This document shows positions 42,833 to 51,513 of a DNA stretch of 64,000 nt, in pieces. The DNA lies in NCBI RefSeq assembly GCF_004348735.1, contig NZ_SMKT01000009.1, positions 1 through 64,000 of the forward strand. The letters run 5' to 3'. This DNA is from Actinomadura sp. KC06. GTDB lineage: Bacteria; Actinomycetota; Actinomycetes; Streptosporangiales; Streptosporangiaceae. Each line of letters begins with the position of its first letter. Within the stretch, counting starts at the first letter, position 1. Below the pieces are notes generated by a model. It was not told the DNA's origin and did not search any database. It worked only from the letters and a program-made list of their open reading frames with translations. Made by a program: the position numbers and the translations under genes.

Positions 42833-45661
42833 ATGGCGGAATTCAATTTCAGCGTCTTCTCCGGCGCGACGTCTCCAGACGCCGGGGACGGCCGTCTGAT
42901 CGAGGTACTGGACCGGGCGCTCGCCTCGTCGTCCGGCACCGCCGGCTGGACGGCGCGCCGCGGCGCCATGTGGTGCCACCTCGAACGCGAGGGCGGCGTC
43001 TGCCCAGCACAGGGGTGGAAACTGCACGTCTCCGCCACGCCGGCGTCGGCCGTCGAGGTGCTCTCGCGCTCGCTCGCGGTGCTGCTGGCCGCAGGCTCCT
43101 CCTTCAAGTTCGCCGCCAGCCATGATCGCGTCGCGGCGCTGAACGCGCGCAACACCTCCCGCGGGCATTCGGGGAAGTTCATCACCGTCTATCCGCAGAG
43201 CGACGACGAGGCCGTCCGGCTGGCGCTGGAATTGCACCGGGCGACGGAGGGCCTTGCCGGGCCGCGCATTCTGTCCGATCGGCCCTACGCTCCGGGCAGC
43301 CTCGTCCATTACCGGTACGGCGCCTTCGTCGAAGATCGCCGGATCACCAACGACGGGTTCTACGCCTGGATGATCCTCGATCCGGACGGCAATGCCGTGG
43401 AAGACCGGCGAACCGGCAGATACCTGCCGCCCTCCTGGGTCGAATGTCCCTTCCCCGATCACCGGCCGAGCAGTCAACTCCCCGCCGCGAGCAACGACGG
43501 CGGTAACGCCAATGGCGGTGGCGGTGGCAACCGGGGCGAGATACTGATCGGAACGCGTTTCGCGGTCCGCGAGGCGATCCGCCACACCAACAAGGGCGGC
43601 GTGTACCGCGCGGTCGACACCCGTACCGGCGACCCGGTGGTGATCAAGGAGGCGCGCCCGCACGTGGCCGCCGACGAGAACGGGGCGGACATCCGCGACC
43701 GCCTCCGGGCGGAGGCCCGGGCGCTCGCCGCCGTCGAGCACCTGGGGCTGGCCCCGCGCCCCCTCGAACTGTTCACCCAGAGCGGCCATCTGTTCCTGGC
43801 GCAGGAGATGATCCCGGGAACCTCGCTGCGGCAGTGGACGGCCGACCTGATCGCCGACAGCGGTTGGGGCCCGCACCTGCCCGAGGCCCTGGAAATTGCG
43901 CACCGGCTGGCCGGACTGATGCAGGAGGCGCATGACGCGCGGCTCATCCTGCGCGACTTCAACCCGAACAACATCATGGTCCGCCCGGACGGCACGCCCG
44001 TCCTCATCGACCTGGAACTGGCGGTGACCGCCGGAGACCCCGAGCAGGGGCCGCTGCGCGCGGGGACCCCCGGCTACGCGGCGCCCGAGCAGATGGACGG
44101 CGCGTCCCCGCACCCCGCGGCCGACCACTTCGGCCTCGGCGCGACGCTCTGCCATGTGATCACCGGCGGCCCGCCGTTCCTCCTGGACGAGGTTCCCGCG
44201 ACGAGGCCGGTGACCGAACGGCTCGCGGAGCTGCTGCGAGCCCGCACCCGCGGCCTGACGCCGCCCCCGTCCCTGACCGCCCTGCTCCTCGGGCTGATGG
44301 CCGACGACCCCGGCGACCGCTGGTCCCCGGCGCAGGCCCGCGAAACGCTCGCCGCCCTGACGACCGGCGCGCCGACCGTCCCGTCCGAAGGCGCGGCGGG
44401 GGACGCGGCGCTCCCGGTGTCCCCACTCCCGGACGACGGCCCGGAGTGGCTGCGGGAGCAGAGCGGGCGAGCGGTCACCGGAATCGTCGGGCATCTGCTG
44501 GCCTCGATGACTCGCGGGGAGGGCGGCGCCCTGTGGCCCGCGTCCTGCGTCCACGGAGCACCCGACCCGTGCAGCGTCCAGCACGGCGCCGCCGGAGTCC
44601 TGGGCGCGCTGGTCCGCTGCCACGGGCTCGTCGAGGCCCCTGGGCTCCCGGACGCGATCACGGACACGAGCCGCTGGATCCTCACGCGCCTGGACGACGG
44701 CACGACGCGTCCCGCCGGCCTGTACTTCGGCACCGCCGGCGCGGCGTGGGCCGTCCTGGACGCGGGGCTGGCGCTGGACGACGCCGACCTGGTCGACGGC
44801 GCGCTGGCCGTGGCCGACCGGCTGCCGCTCGCCGTGCCCGGCCCCGACGTCACCCACGGGACGGCGGGCATCGGCCTGACCGCCCTCCACCTGTGGGCCC
44901 GCACGGGACGCGAGCAGTACGCCGACCGGGCCGCCTCCGCCGCCGACGCGCTGGTCGCGGGCGTCGAGAAGGGGCCGGAGGGGCTCGGCTGGAGCACCCC
45001 GGCCCAGCACGAGTCCAAGCTCGCCGGGAAGCGGTACTACGGTTTCGCGCACGGCATCGCCGGGGTCGGATACTTCCTGATCGCCTGCGCCGAGGCGACC
45101 GGCCGCGACGACTACCGGAACCTTGCCGTCGACGTCGGGGAGAACCTGCTGGACGCGGCGGCCGTCACCGAGCGGTCGGTGATGTGGGGCGCAGGCCCCG
45201 GAGACGCGCCGACGGCACCGTACTGGTGTCACGGCGGGGCAGGGATCGGCGCGTTCCTGGCCCGGCTGGGCGCGGCGACCGGCGACGAGCGGTTCGTCCA
45301 ATACGCCGAGCGCTCCGCGGAAGCGGTCATGGAACACCGCTGGCGCGCCCCGCTCGGGCAGTGCCACGGGCTGGCCGGCAACGGAGACCTCCTGCTCGAC
45401 GTGGCCGCGCTCACCGGCGAGGACCGCTACCGCGACGCCGCCTGGCGCCTCGCCGAGATCATCCTCGCCAACCGGGCGCACCGCGACGGGCACGCCGTGT
45501 TCCCCGACGAGTTCGGCCAGATCTCGGTGACGTGGGGCGACGGCATCAGCGGCGTCCTGGCCTTCCTGCTGCGGCTGCGGCACGGCGGCCCCCGCCTGTG
45601 GACGGCCGGCACCGCGCTCACCCGCACCGCCGCGGTGATCGGTTCGGGGCAGGCGTCGTGA
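42833..45661 (+). CDS. lanL: Class IV lanthipeptide synthetase LanL
   Basis: This is a 942-residue trifunctional enzyme. The N-terminal 200 residues are the phosphothreonine/serine lyase domain (GWKLHVSATPASAVEVL, SSFKFAAS, RNTSRGHSGKFITVYP). The kinase domain (about 235-515) has INKGGVYRAVD-like glycine loop, VVIKEARP and RDFNPNNIMV (Asp375), with DLE replacing the usual DFG, common in this family. The LanC-like cyclase (about 540-930) retains all three zinc ligands: Cys799 in YWCHGGAG, Cys844 and His845 in CHGLAG. Class III LanKC enzymes lack them; their presence makes this class IV, as in venezuelin synthetase. It phosphorylates and dehydrates Thr/Ser of the precursor and closes thioether rings. 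Its stop overlaps the peptidase start. Confidence 0.93.
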   Translation: MAEFNFSVFSGATSPDAGDGRLIEVLDRALASSSGTAGWTARRGAMWCHLEREGGVCPAQGWKLHVSATPASAVEVLSRSLAVLLAAGSSFKFAASHDRVAALNARNTSRGHSGKFITVYPQSDDEAVRLALELHRATEGLAGPRILSDRPYAPGSLVHYRYGAFVEDRRITNDGFYAWMILDPDGNAVEDRRTGRYLPPSWVECPFPDHRPSSQLPAASNDGGNANGGGGGNRGEILIGTRFAVREAIRHTNKGGVYRAVDTRTGDPVVIKEARPHVAADENGADIRDRLRAEARALAAVEHLGLAPRPLELFTQSGHLFLAQEMIPGTSLRQWTADLIADSGWGPHLPEALEIAHRLAGLMQEAHDARLILRDFNPNNIMVRPDGTPVLIDLELAVTAGDPEQGPLRAGTPGYAAPEQMDGASPHPAADHFGLGATLCHVITGGPPFLLDEVPATRPVTERLAELLRARTRGLTPPPSLTALLLGLMADDPGDRWSPAQARETLAALTTGAPTVPSEGAAGDAALPVSPLPDDGPEWLREQSGRAVTGIVGHLLASMTRGEGGALWPASCVHGAPDPCSVQHGAAGVLGALVRCHGLVEAPGLPDAITDTSRWILTRLDDGTTRPAGLYFGTAGAAWAVLDAGLALDDADLVDGALAVADRLPLAVPGPDVTHGTAGIGLTALHLWARTGREQYADRAASAADALVAGVEKGPEGLGWSTPAQHESKLAGKRYYGFAHGIAGVGYFLIACAEATGRDDYRNLAVDVGENLLDAAAVTERSVMWGAGPGDAPTAPYWCHGGAGIGAFLARLGAATGDERFVQYAERSAEAVMEHRWRAPLGQCHGLAGNGDLLLDVAALTGEDRYRDAAWRLAEIILANRAHRDGHAVFPDEFGQISVTWGDGISGVLAFLLRLRHGGPRLWTAGTALTRTAAVIGSGQAS

Positions 45662-47625
45662 AGGCCGCCACGCCGGATCCCGTCCTCCCGGAGACGCCGC
45701 TCATCCCGAGCCGGTTCGGGTTCGCGTTCTCCGCGAGCGGCCTGTGGGCCGCGTGCCTGAGCGCCGTGCAGGACGACGTCACGCTCGAACGATGGGACCT
45801 GGCGTGTCCCGCGCCGTCCCGCCGCGCGCTCGAACGCACCGGCCGCGGCGACGGTTTGATGATCGACGGTCCGGTGGCCGACCGGCGATGCGGCGCGCTG
45901 CCGCTGGACGACGGCCGCGTGCTGCTCCTGCGGCCGGCGACCGACGATCACGGAATACCCGCCGGGCACGGAACCGTGCTCGCGGTGGGACCGGCCGGGT
46001 CCGGGCTCCAGGTCACCCGGTCCTGGCCGGTCCCTTCCATGCTCGGCGGGTTCCTGCTCGCCGAGCCGGGACAGGCGGGGACGGCGCTGCTCGTCGCCGT
46101 CGAGGACGGGCAGAACTCGCGAATCTGGCGGCTGGCGGCGTCCGGCCTCGAACCGGTCCTGCGCATCCCCGGGGTGCTCGCGGGCGGCCTCTGGGTGGAC
46201 GGCGCCCGCACCCTCGCCCTCGACCACACCGCACCGGGACACCGGGCCAACGGCATCCTGGTCGACCTGCGCGAACGCACCTGGCGCCGGGTCTGGTCGG
46301 TGTCCGACACCACGACCGACCGCATCGTGGCCTACAGCCCCCGCTCGGGCGCCCTCGCCGTCACGACCACGTCGCCGGGCGTCCAGCAGGCGGGGGCCGA
46401 GCAGATCGGGCTGCGGTTCCCGGACGGCGGGCCCGTCCGGTTCCCCGAGACGCTCAACCGGTCGTCGCCCCTCCGAACGCCGCTGACCTTCGACGCCGCG
46501 GGCGAGCGCCTGCTCGTCAGGGAGATCGACGGCGCGGTGGCGCGGCTCGCGGTGTACAGTCCGGCCGCGGACCGCCTCGCCGCTATCCCCGGCCCGCGCG
46601 GGATGCTGTGGGGACCCGCCCGATGGTCGGACGACGGCCGGATCCATGTGCGCTTCGCCGCTCCGCACCGTCCGCCCACCCTGGCGACGGTCCCGGCCGC
46701 GCTGACGACCGTGCCGACCGCCCTGGCGACTGTGCCAGAGCGGGCGCGTCCCGGCTGGTCACTGGCCCCGAACGCGCCCGGAAGCGGCGGCGGCTGGCAC
46801 GGCGCCGACCTGGTCGAGCTGCCCGGCCCTGCGGGGCCGATCGAGGCGATCGTCTACGGCGACCTGAGCAGGCCGCGCCTGGTGCTGGCCCTGCACGGCG
46901 GTCCGCTGGCGGCCTGGCGGTTCGAGTTCGAGCCGCTCTTCCAGCACCTGGCGGCCGCCGGCGCGGCGGTGGTCGCGCCCAACTACCGGGGCAGCACCGG
47001 CTACGGCGAGCGGCACCTGCGGCCGGTCATCGGCGACTGGGGCGGCCCCGACCTCGACGACGTCGTCCACCTGGCGGGCGCGATCGTCCGTGACCGCGAC
47101 GCGGCGGGACTGCCCCGTCCGGTCGTGCTCGGCGGAAGCTACGGCGCCTACCTCGCCCTGCTCGCGGCCTGCCGGTTCCCGGAGCTGTGGTCGGGCTGCG
47201 CGGCGCTCGCACCGTTCACCTCGGCGGACGGCCTGCACGCCGCGGCCCCCGGCGCGGTCAGGGAACGAGTCGCGCGCCTGAGCCGCTGCGCGGCGAACAC
47301 AGGCGACGCGGCGGACGCGGCGGATGCGGCGGGCGGCGAACCGGACGCCGGACGCGACGTGCTGCAAGCGTGCGCGTCGATCACCGCGCCGCTGCTGATC
47401 GCCCACGGCGCCCGGGACGAGGTCGTCCCGGCAGGGCAGTCCCGGGCGCTGCGGCGGCGCCTTCTCGAACTAGGCAGGACCGAAGGAGTCGACTTCGACT
47501 ACCTGGAGGTCGACGACGGCCATCACGGCGTCGTCCAGGCCTGGCCGGCGGTCCTGCGACAAGCGGTGGTCCGCTTCTGCCTCACGGCAGGGCGAACCTA
47601 CGCCACCGAACAGGAAAGGAGGTGA
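45658..47625 (+). CDS. S9 (prolyl-oligopeptidase-type) peptidase, candidate leader protease
   Basis: The 655-residue product starts at a GTG overlapping the lanL stop (GTGA). The first 390 residues are a beta-propeller-like region (for example DTTTDRIVAYSPRSGALAV). The C-terminal alpha/beta-hydrolase domain has LHGGPLAAWRFEF, NYRGSTGYGERH, the nucleophile elbow GGSYGAYLALL with Ser, ARDEVVPAGQS with Asp and VDDGHHGV with His: the complete S9 triad. POP-like enzymes such as FlaP remove class III leader peptides, so a role in leader removal is likely by position. No signal peptide is present. An imperfect repeat of TVPxALxTVP (near residue 345) lies before the catalytic domain. Confidence 0.87.
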   Translation: MKAATPDPVLPETPLIPSRFGFAFSASGLWAACLSAVQDDVTLERWDLACPAPSRRALERTGRGDGLMIDGPVADRRCGALPLDDGRVLLLRPATDDHGIPAGHGTVLAVGPAGSGLQVTRSWPVPSMLGGFLLAEPGQAGTALLVAVEDGQNSRIWRLAASGLEPVLRIPGVLAGGLWVDGARTLALDHTAPGHRANGILVDLRERTWRRVWSVSDTTTDRIVAYSPRSGALAVTTTSPGVQQAGAEQIGLRFPDGGPVRFPETLNRSSPLRTPLTFDAAGERLLVREIDGAVARLAVYSPAADRLAAIPGPRGMLWGPARWSDDGRIHVRFAAPHRPPTLATVPAALTTVPTALATVPERARPGWSLAPNAPGSGGGWHGADLVELPGPAGPIEAIVYGDLSRPRLVLALHGGPLAAWRFEFEPLFQHLAAAGAAVVAPNYRGSTGYGERHLRPVIGDWGGPDLDDVVHLAGAIVRDRDAAGLPRPVVLGGSYGAYLALLAACRFPELWSGCAALAPFTSADGLHAAAPGAVRERVARLSRCAANTGDAADAADAAGGEPDAGRDVLQACASITAPLLIAHGARDEVVPAGQSRALRRRLLELGRTEGVDFDYLEVDDGHHGVVQAWPAVLRQAVVRFCLTAGRTYATEQERR

Positions 47626-47629
47626 AGAC

Positions 47630-47785
47630 ATGGACACGTTCGACGGTGACCTCGTGGCCGCTCTCCAGGAGCTGCCGGAGTCGGACCCCATCGAGCTCGA
47701 GGGGATCCAGCTCGGAGGCACGTGCAACTGCGTGGGCCTGCTGACGCTGCTCAACACCATCTGCGTTGGCGTCTCTTGCGCGTAG
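47630..47785 (+). CDS. lanA: Class IV lanthipeptide precursor (venezuelin-type)
   Basis: This is a 51-residue peptide whose start has GGAAAGGAGGTGA ideally spaced and lies 4 bases after the peptidase stop. The leader (residues 1-29) is acidic and contains LVAALQELPESDPIELEG, an ELPE-type recognition helix as in VenA. The core from about residue 30, TCNCVGLLTLL then NTICVGVSCA, has four Cys (32, 34, 45, 50) and Thr31, Thr39, Thr43 and Ser49 as dehydration sites. I recall that the Streptomyces venezuelae VenA core is nearly the same in its Cys and Thr positions, so a globular peptide with a similar ring pattern is expected. Confidence 0.93.
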   Translation: MDTFDGDLVAALQELPESDPIELEGIQLGGTCNCVGLLTLLNTICVGVSCA

Positions 47786-47842
47786 TGCCGCGCCACCCAT
47801 GCGGAACCCGGGACCCCTGAGAAGTTTCCGGCCCGCAGAACC

Positions 47843-47878
47843 CCGGTCACGGACCGGCTGATGCCGGTCCGTGACCGG
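47843..47878 (+). terminator. Perfect 15-bp hairpin between precursor and transporter genes
   Basis: CCGGTCACGGACCGG pairs perfectly with CCGGTCCGTGACCGG around a 6-base loop, 57 bases after the precursor stop. No T-run follows. A read-through or RNA-protecting hairpin would give more precursor than transporter mRNA, as in many peptide clusters. Confidence 0.7.
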
Positions 47879-47931
47879 ACCCGAACTCGAGTCTAGAAGA
47901 CGTTCGCGTGAAAGGAACGGAGCCGACGAGG

Positions 47932-49710
47932 GTGGCCCGGAAACCGACAGTCTCCGCCGGTGCCGTCATGCCCGGCGGCTCCGCCGTCCTCCGTGCGGGC
48001 GGACGGCGGCTGCTGCGCGAGGCCGTGCGCCGCTTCCGGGTGAGGATGGCCCTGCTGTCGGTGCTCACGGCCATCCGCGTCGCGGCGATGCTGAGCACGC
48101 CGGTGATGCTGGCCAGGGCCGTCGACGCCGCCCACACCCAGGAGGATCTGGGCGCCGCCACGGCGTGGCTGGCCGTCACCCTGGGCGTCGCGCTCCTGGC
48201 CGACGCGGCGGAGGACGTCCTCGGCGCCTACTGCGGCAGCCACATCACCGTCTGGCTCCGGCACCGGCTGCTCGGACGGGTGCTGGCGCTCGGGCCGCAC
48301 GGGCAGCGGCGCTTCCCCACCGGGGACGTCCTCTCCCGGCTCACCGAGAGCGCGTCGGGGCCTTCGGCGTTTCCCGTCCTCCTGGTGACGGCGGCGGCCG
48401 CGCTGGCGACGACGGCGGGCGCCGTGACCGCCCTCGCCATGATCGACTGGTGGCTCGCCGCGGCGTTCGCGGCGGGCGTGCCGCCGCTGATCGTGGCGCT
48501 GCGCCTGTTCGTCACGCAGGCCACCGACCCGTTCGCGCGCTACCAGGCATGCCAGGCGGCGATCGCGACCCGGCTGCTCGACGCCCGGCAGGGCATCCGC
48601 ACCATCCAGGCGAGCGGCACCGCCGCCGCCGAGGCCCGGCGGATCCTCGGGCCGCTCCCCGAACTGCGCCGCGCGGGGGAGGAGACCTGGGCGGTGCAGG
48701 GCCGGGTCAGCCGGCGGCTCGCGCTCCTCGCGCCCCTCACCCAGGTCCTGGTGGTCGGCGTCGCCGGGCTGCGACTGGCCACGGGCGACGTCACCCCCGG
48801 CCAGCTCGTGGCGAGCGCGTCCTACGCCGCGATGGCCGTCGCCTCGGCCTCCCTCTTCGACACCTTCGTCGCGCTGCTCAACTGCCAGGTCGGCGCGGGC
48901 CGGATCAACGAGGTCCTGGCGGCCGTCCCAGCGGTGCGGCCGCCGGACCTCCCGGTGCCTCTGCCGGACGGGCCGGGACGGCTCCGGCTGCGGCGGGTCA
49001 CCGTCCGGATCGGGGACCGCGCCGTCCTCGACCGCCTCGACCTGGACGTCCCGCCCGGCGCCACCGTCGCCGTCGTCGGTGCGTCCGGGACGGGGAAGAG
49101 CCTGCTGGTGTCGACGGTAGGACGGCTCCTCGATCCCGACGAAGGGGTCGTCGAGCTCGACGGCGTGCCCGTGACCGATCTTCCGCTCCCACGGTTGCGG
49201 CACGCCGTCGCCTACGCCTTCGAACGTCCCGCGCTGCTCGGCGCCACCGTCCACGACACGATCGCCTACGCCCGTCCCGGCGCGACGCGCGCCGAGGTCC
49301 GCCGCGCCGCCCGGGCGGCGGCGGCCGACGACTTCATCCGGGCGCTCCCGGACGGGTACGACACCCCGCTCGCCCGCGCCCCCCTGTCCGGCGGCGAGCT
49401 GCAGCGACTCGGCCTGGCCAGGGCAGCGCTCACCGACGCGAGGATCGTCGTCCTCGACGACGCCACCAGCAGCCTCGACACGGCCACGGAGCTGAAGGTG
49501 ACCCAGGCGCTCCAGCGGGTCCTGGCCGGACGCACCAGCCTCGTGGTGGCGCGCCGTCCGGCCACGGCCGCCCGCGCCGACCTCGTCGCCTGGCTCGACG
49601 CGGGCCGGATACGGGTGCTGGCACCGCACGCGGACCTGTGGCCGGACCCCGGCTACCGCGCCGTGTTCGCGACGCGTCCGACCGCCACACCGGAAGCCGC
49701 GGGCACATGA
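47932..49710 (+). CDS. lanT: ABC exporter half-transporter with degenerate ATPase site
   Basis: The product (592 residues from the GTG at 47932; a GTG at 47908 is possible) has a six-helix exporter domain and a C-terminal ATPase. No C39 peptidase domain is present, so it does not cut the leader. Walker A (GASGTGKSL) and signature (LSGGELQRLG) are intact, but Walker B reads VVLDDATSSLD with Asp in place of the catalytic Glu, the switch His is Arg (VVARRPAT), and the Q-loop reads FERP. This is the degenerate half of a heterodimeric exporter; its partner is encoded next with a 4-base overlap. The pair should export the modified lanthipeptide. Confidence 0.88.
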   Translation: MARKPTVSAGAVMPGGSAVLRAGGRRLLREAVRRFRVRMALLSVLTAIRVAAMLSTPVMLARAVDAAHTQEDLGAATAWLAVTLGVALLADAAEDVLGAYCGSHITVWLRHRLLGRVLALGPHGQRRFPTGDVLSRLTESASGPSAFPVLLVTAAAALATTAGAVTALAMIDWWLAAAFAAGVPPLIVALRLFVTQATDPFARYQACQAAIATRLLDARQGIRTIQASGTAAAEARRILGPLPELRRAGEETWAVQGRVSRRLALLAPLTQVLVVGVAGLRLATGDVTPGQLVASASYAAMAVASASLFDTFVALLNCQVGAGRINEVLAAVPAVRPPDLPVPLPDGPGRLRLRRVTVRIGDRAVLDRLDLDVPPGATVAVVGASGTGKSLLVSTVGRLLDPDEGVVELDGVPVTDLPLPRLRHAVAYAFERPALLGATVHDTIAYARPGATRAEVRRAARAAAADDFIRALPDGYDTPLARAPLSGGELQRLGLARAALTDARIVVLDDATSSLDTATELKVTQALQRVLAGRTSLVVARRPATAARADLVAWLDAGRIRVLAPHADLWPDPGYRAVFATRPTATPEAAGT

Positions 49711-51443
49711 CGGCCCTGCCGGAACGCACGGGCCGCGCGGCGGCCGCGCCCGCCGCCCGCCTCCTGCACCGGCACGTCCGCGGGCAGTGGGCAGCGATGC
49801 GGCGGCTCGCCGCGTGGTCGGCCGTCGAGGCCCTCCCGACGTTCGCGTCCGGGCTCCTCCTCGCCCGCGCCATCGACCACGGCTTTCTCGCGGGACGTCC
49901 GATGACCGGTCTGGCCTGGTTGGCTGCCCTTGGTGCGCTGTACGTCGTCGGCGCCGTGGCGACGGGCCGGGTCTACCCATGGCTCGCCGCGACCGTCGAG
50001 CCGCTCCGCGATTCCCTGGTCGGCGAGGTCGTGGGCGCCGTCCTGCACAGGGGGGCGTCAGGCACGGCGGGCGCCGGGGTCTCGCAGGTCACCGAGCAGG
50101 CGGAGGCCGTCCGGGCGCTGCTCGGATCCGCGCTGCGCAACGTCCGGCAACTGCTGTCGGCCGGGATCGCCGCGCTCGTCGGGCTGGCCCTGCTCTCCCC
50201 GCGGCTTGCGCTGGTGACCGCGCTGTCGGTGGCGATCGGCCTGGGGATCTTCGGCGCGTTCATCGGGCTGCAGGTCCGCCGCTACCGCGCCGTCGTGCTG
50301 CGGGCCGAGGAGATCGGCGAGTCCGCGGCGGCGGTCGTCCACGGCGTCCGGGACGTCGTCGCCTGCGCCGCCGAGGACCGCGCGTCCGACACGGTCGGAC
50401 GGGTCGTCGACGCCCAGGCCCGGGCGCTGCGCGCATACGCCCGGACGCGCCTGGTCCGCGTGCCCGTGCTGGCGTTCGGGGTGCATCTGCCGCTGCTCGC
50501 GCTGCTTCTGCTGTCGCCCTACCTGACGGAGCACCAGGGATTCACGACGGGGGAGATCGCGGGGGCGGTGGCCTACCTCGTCACCGGGCTGCAGCCGGGC
50601 GTGACCGTCCTCGTCGACGCGGGAGGGACGCTTCTGCTCAGCCTCGCGGTGGTCCTGGGCAGGCTCTCCGAGATCTGCGCCACCGGCCCGGCGGGGCGCG
50701 TCCTGGCCGCCGGCCCGGCCCCGGTGGCCGCCGGGCGCTTCGACATCGAAGCCCGGCATGTGACGTTCGCCTACTCTCCGCGCGCCGCGCCCGTCATCGA
50801 GGACCTGTCGCTCGACATCCCCGAGGGCACGCACCTGGCCGTGATCGGCCCCAGCGGGGCGGGCAAGTCGACCCTCGCCAACCTGCTCACGGGGCTCGCG
50901 ACACCGCAGCGCGGCCGCATCACACTGGGCGGGGCGCCCCTGGATCCCGTGCGGACGAAGTCGTTCATCACCCTGATCCCGCAGGAGAGCTACGTCTTCG
51001 CCGCGACCTTGCGCGAGAACCTGACCTACCTGTGCCCGCACCCTGCCCAGGCACGGCTGGACGACGCCGTCCACGCGGTCGGGCTGGCCGAGACCGTCGA
51101 CCGCCTCGGCGGATACGACGCCGAGATCCCGCCCGGAGGCGCCACGCTGTCGCAGGGAGAACGCCAGCTCATCACGCTGGCGCGGGCCTACCTGTCCCCG
51201 GCGCCGATCGTCGTCCTGGACGAGGCCACCAGCCACCTGCACCCGGCGGCCGAGGCCCGTGCCGAGCAGGCGCTCGCGGACCGTGGCGGCACCCTGATCG
51301 TCATCGCCCACCGGATCAGCTCCGCCGAGCGCGCCCACCTGATCCTGCTCCTGGACGGCTCCGCCCACGTCCTCGGCACCCACGACGCCCTGCTGCGCCG
51401 CAGCCCCCTGTACTCCGAACTGGTCGGCCACTGGCACACCTGA
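49707..51443 (+). CDS. lanT: ABC exporter half-transporter with canonical ATPase site
   Basis: The 578-residue product has six membrane helices and an ATPase with all residues canonical: Walker A GPSGAGKST, Q-loop LIPQESYVF, signature LSQGERQLI, Walker B VVLDEATSHL and switch IAHRISS. The start overlaps the previous stop (ATGA). The normal site here paired with the degenerate one in the upstream protein is the pattern of asymmetric heterodimeric exporters such as TM287/288. The signature Q in place of a second G is a common variant. It is the last gene of the lanthipeptide cluster. Confidence 0.9.
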   Translation: MTALPERTGRAAAAPAARLLHRHVRGQWAAMRRLAAWSAVEALPTFASGLLLARAIDHGFLAGRPMTGLAWLAALGALYVVGAVATGRVYPWLAATVEPLRDSLVGEVVGAVLHRGASGTAGAGVSQVTEQAEAVRALLGSALRNVRQLLSAGIAALVGLALLSPRLALVTALSVAIGLGIFGAFIGLQVRRYRAVVLRAEEIGESAAAVVHGVRDVVACAAEDRASDTVGRVVDAQARALRAYARTRLVRVPVLAFGVHLPLLALLLLSPYLTEHQGFTTGEIAGAVAYLVTGLQPGVTVLVDAGGTLLLSLAVVLGRLSEICATGPAGRVLAAGPAPVAAGRFDIEARHVTFAYSPRAAPVIEDLSLDIPEGTHLAVIGPSGAGKSTLANLLTGLATPQRGRITLGGAPLDPVRTKSFITLIPQESYVFAATLRENLTYLCPHPAQARLDDAVHAVGLAETVDRLGGYDAEIPPGGATLSQGERQLITLARAYLSPAPIVVLDEATSHLHPAAEARAEQALADRGGTLIVIAHRISSAERAHLILLLDGSAHVLGTHDALLRRSPLYSELVGHWHT

Positions 51444-51513
51444 TCGCCGCCTGAGTGTCGGGCCCCTGCACTACTCTCGGTATCCAGTCGTGGACGTGTA
51501 GTGAGGAGACGAT

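Noticed and set aside
44446..45657. Upstream extension of the S9 peptidase frame inside lanL
   Set aside because: The extension is a shadow of lanL; the GTG at 45658 in GTGA overlap with the lanL stop gives a normal S9 length.
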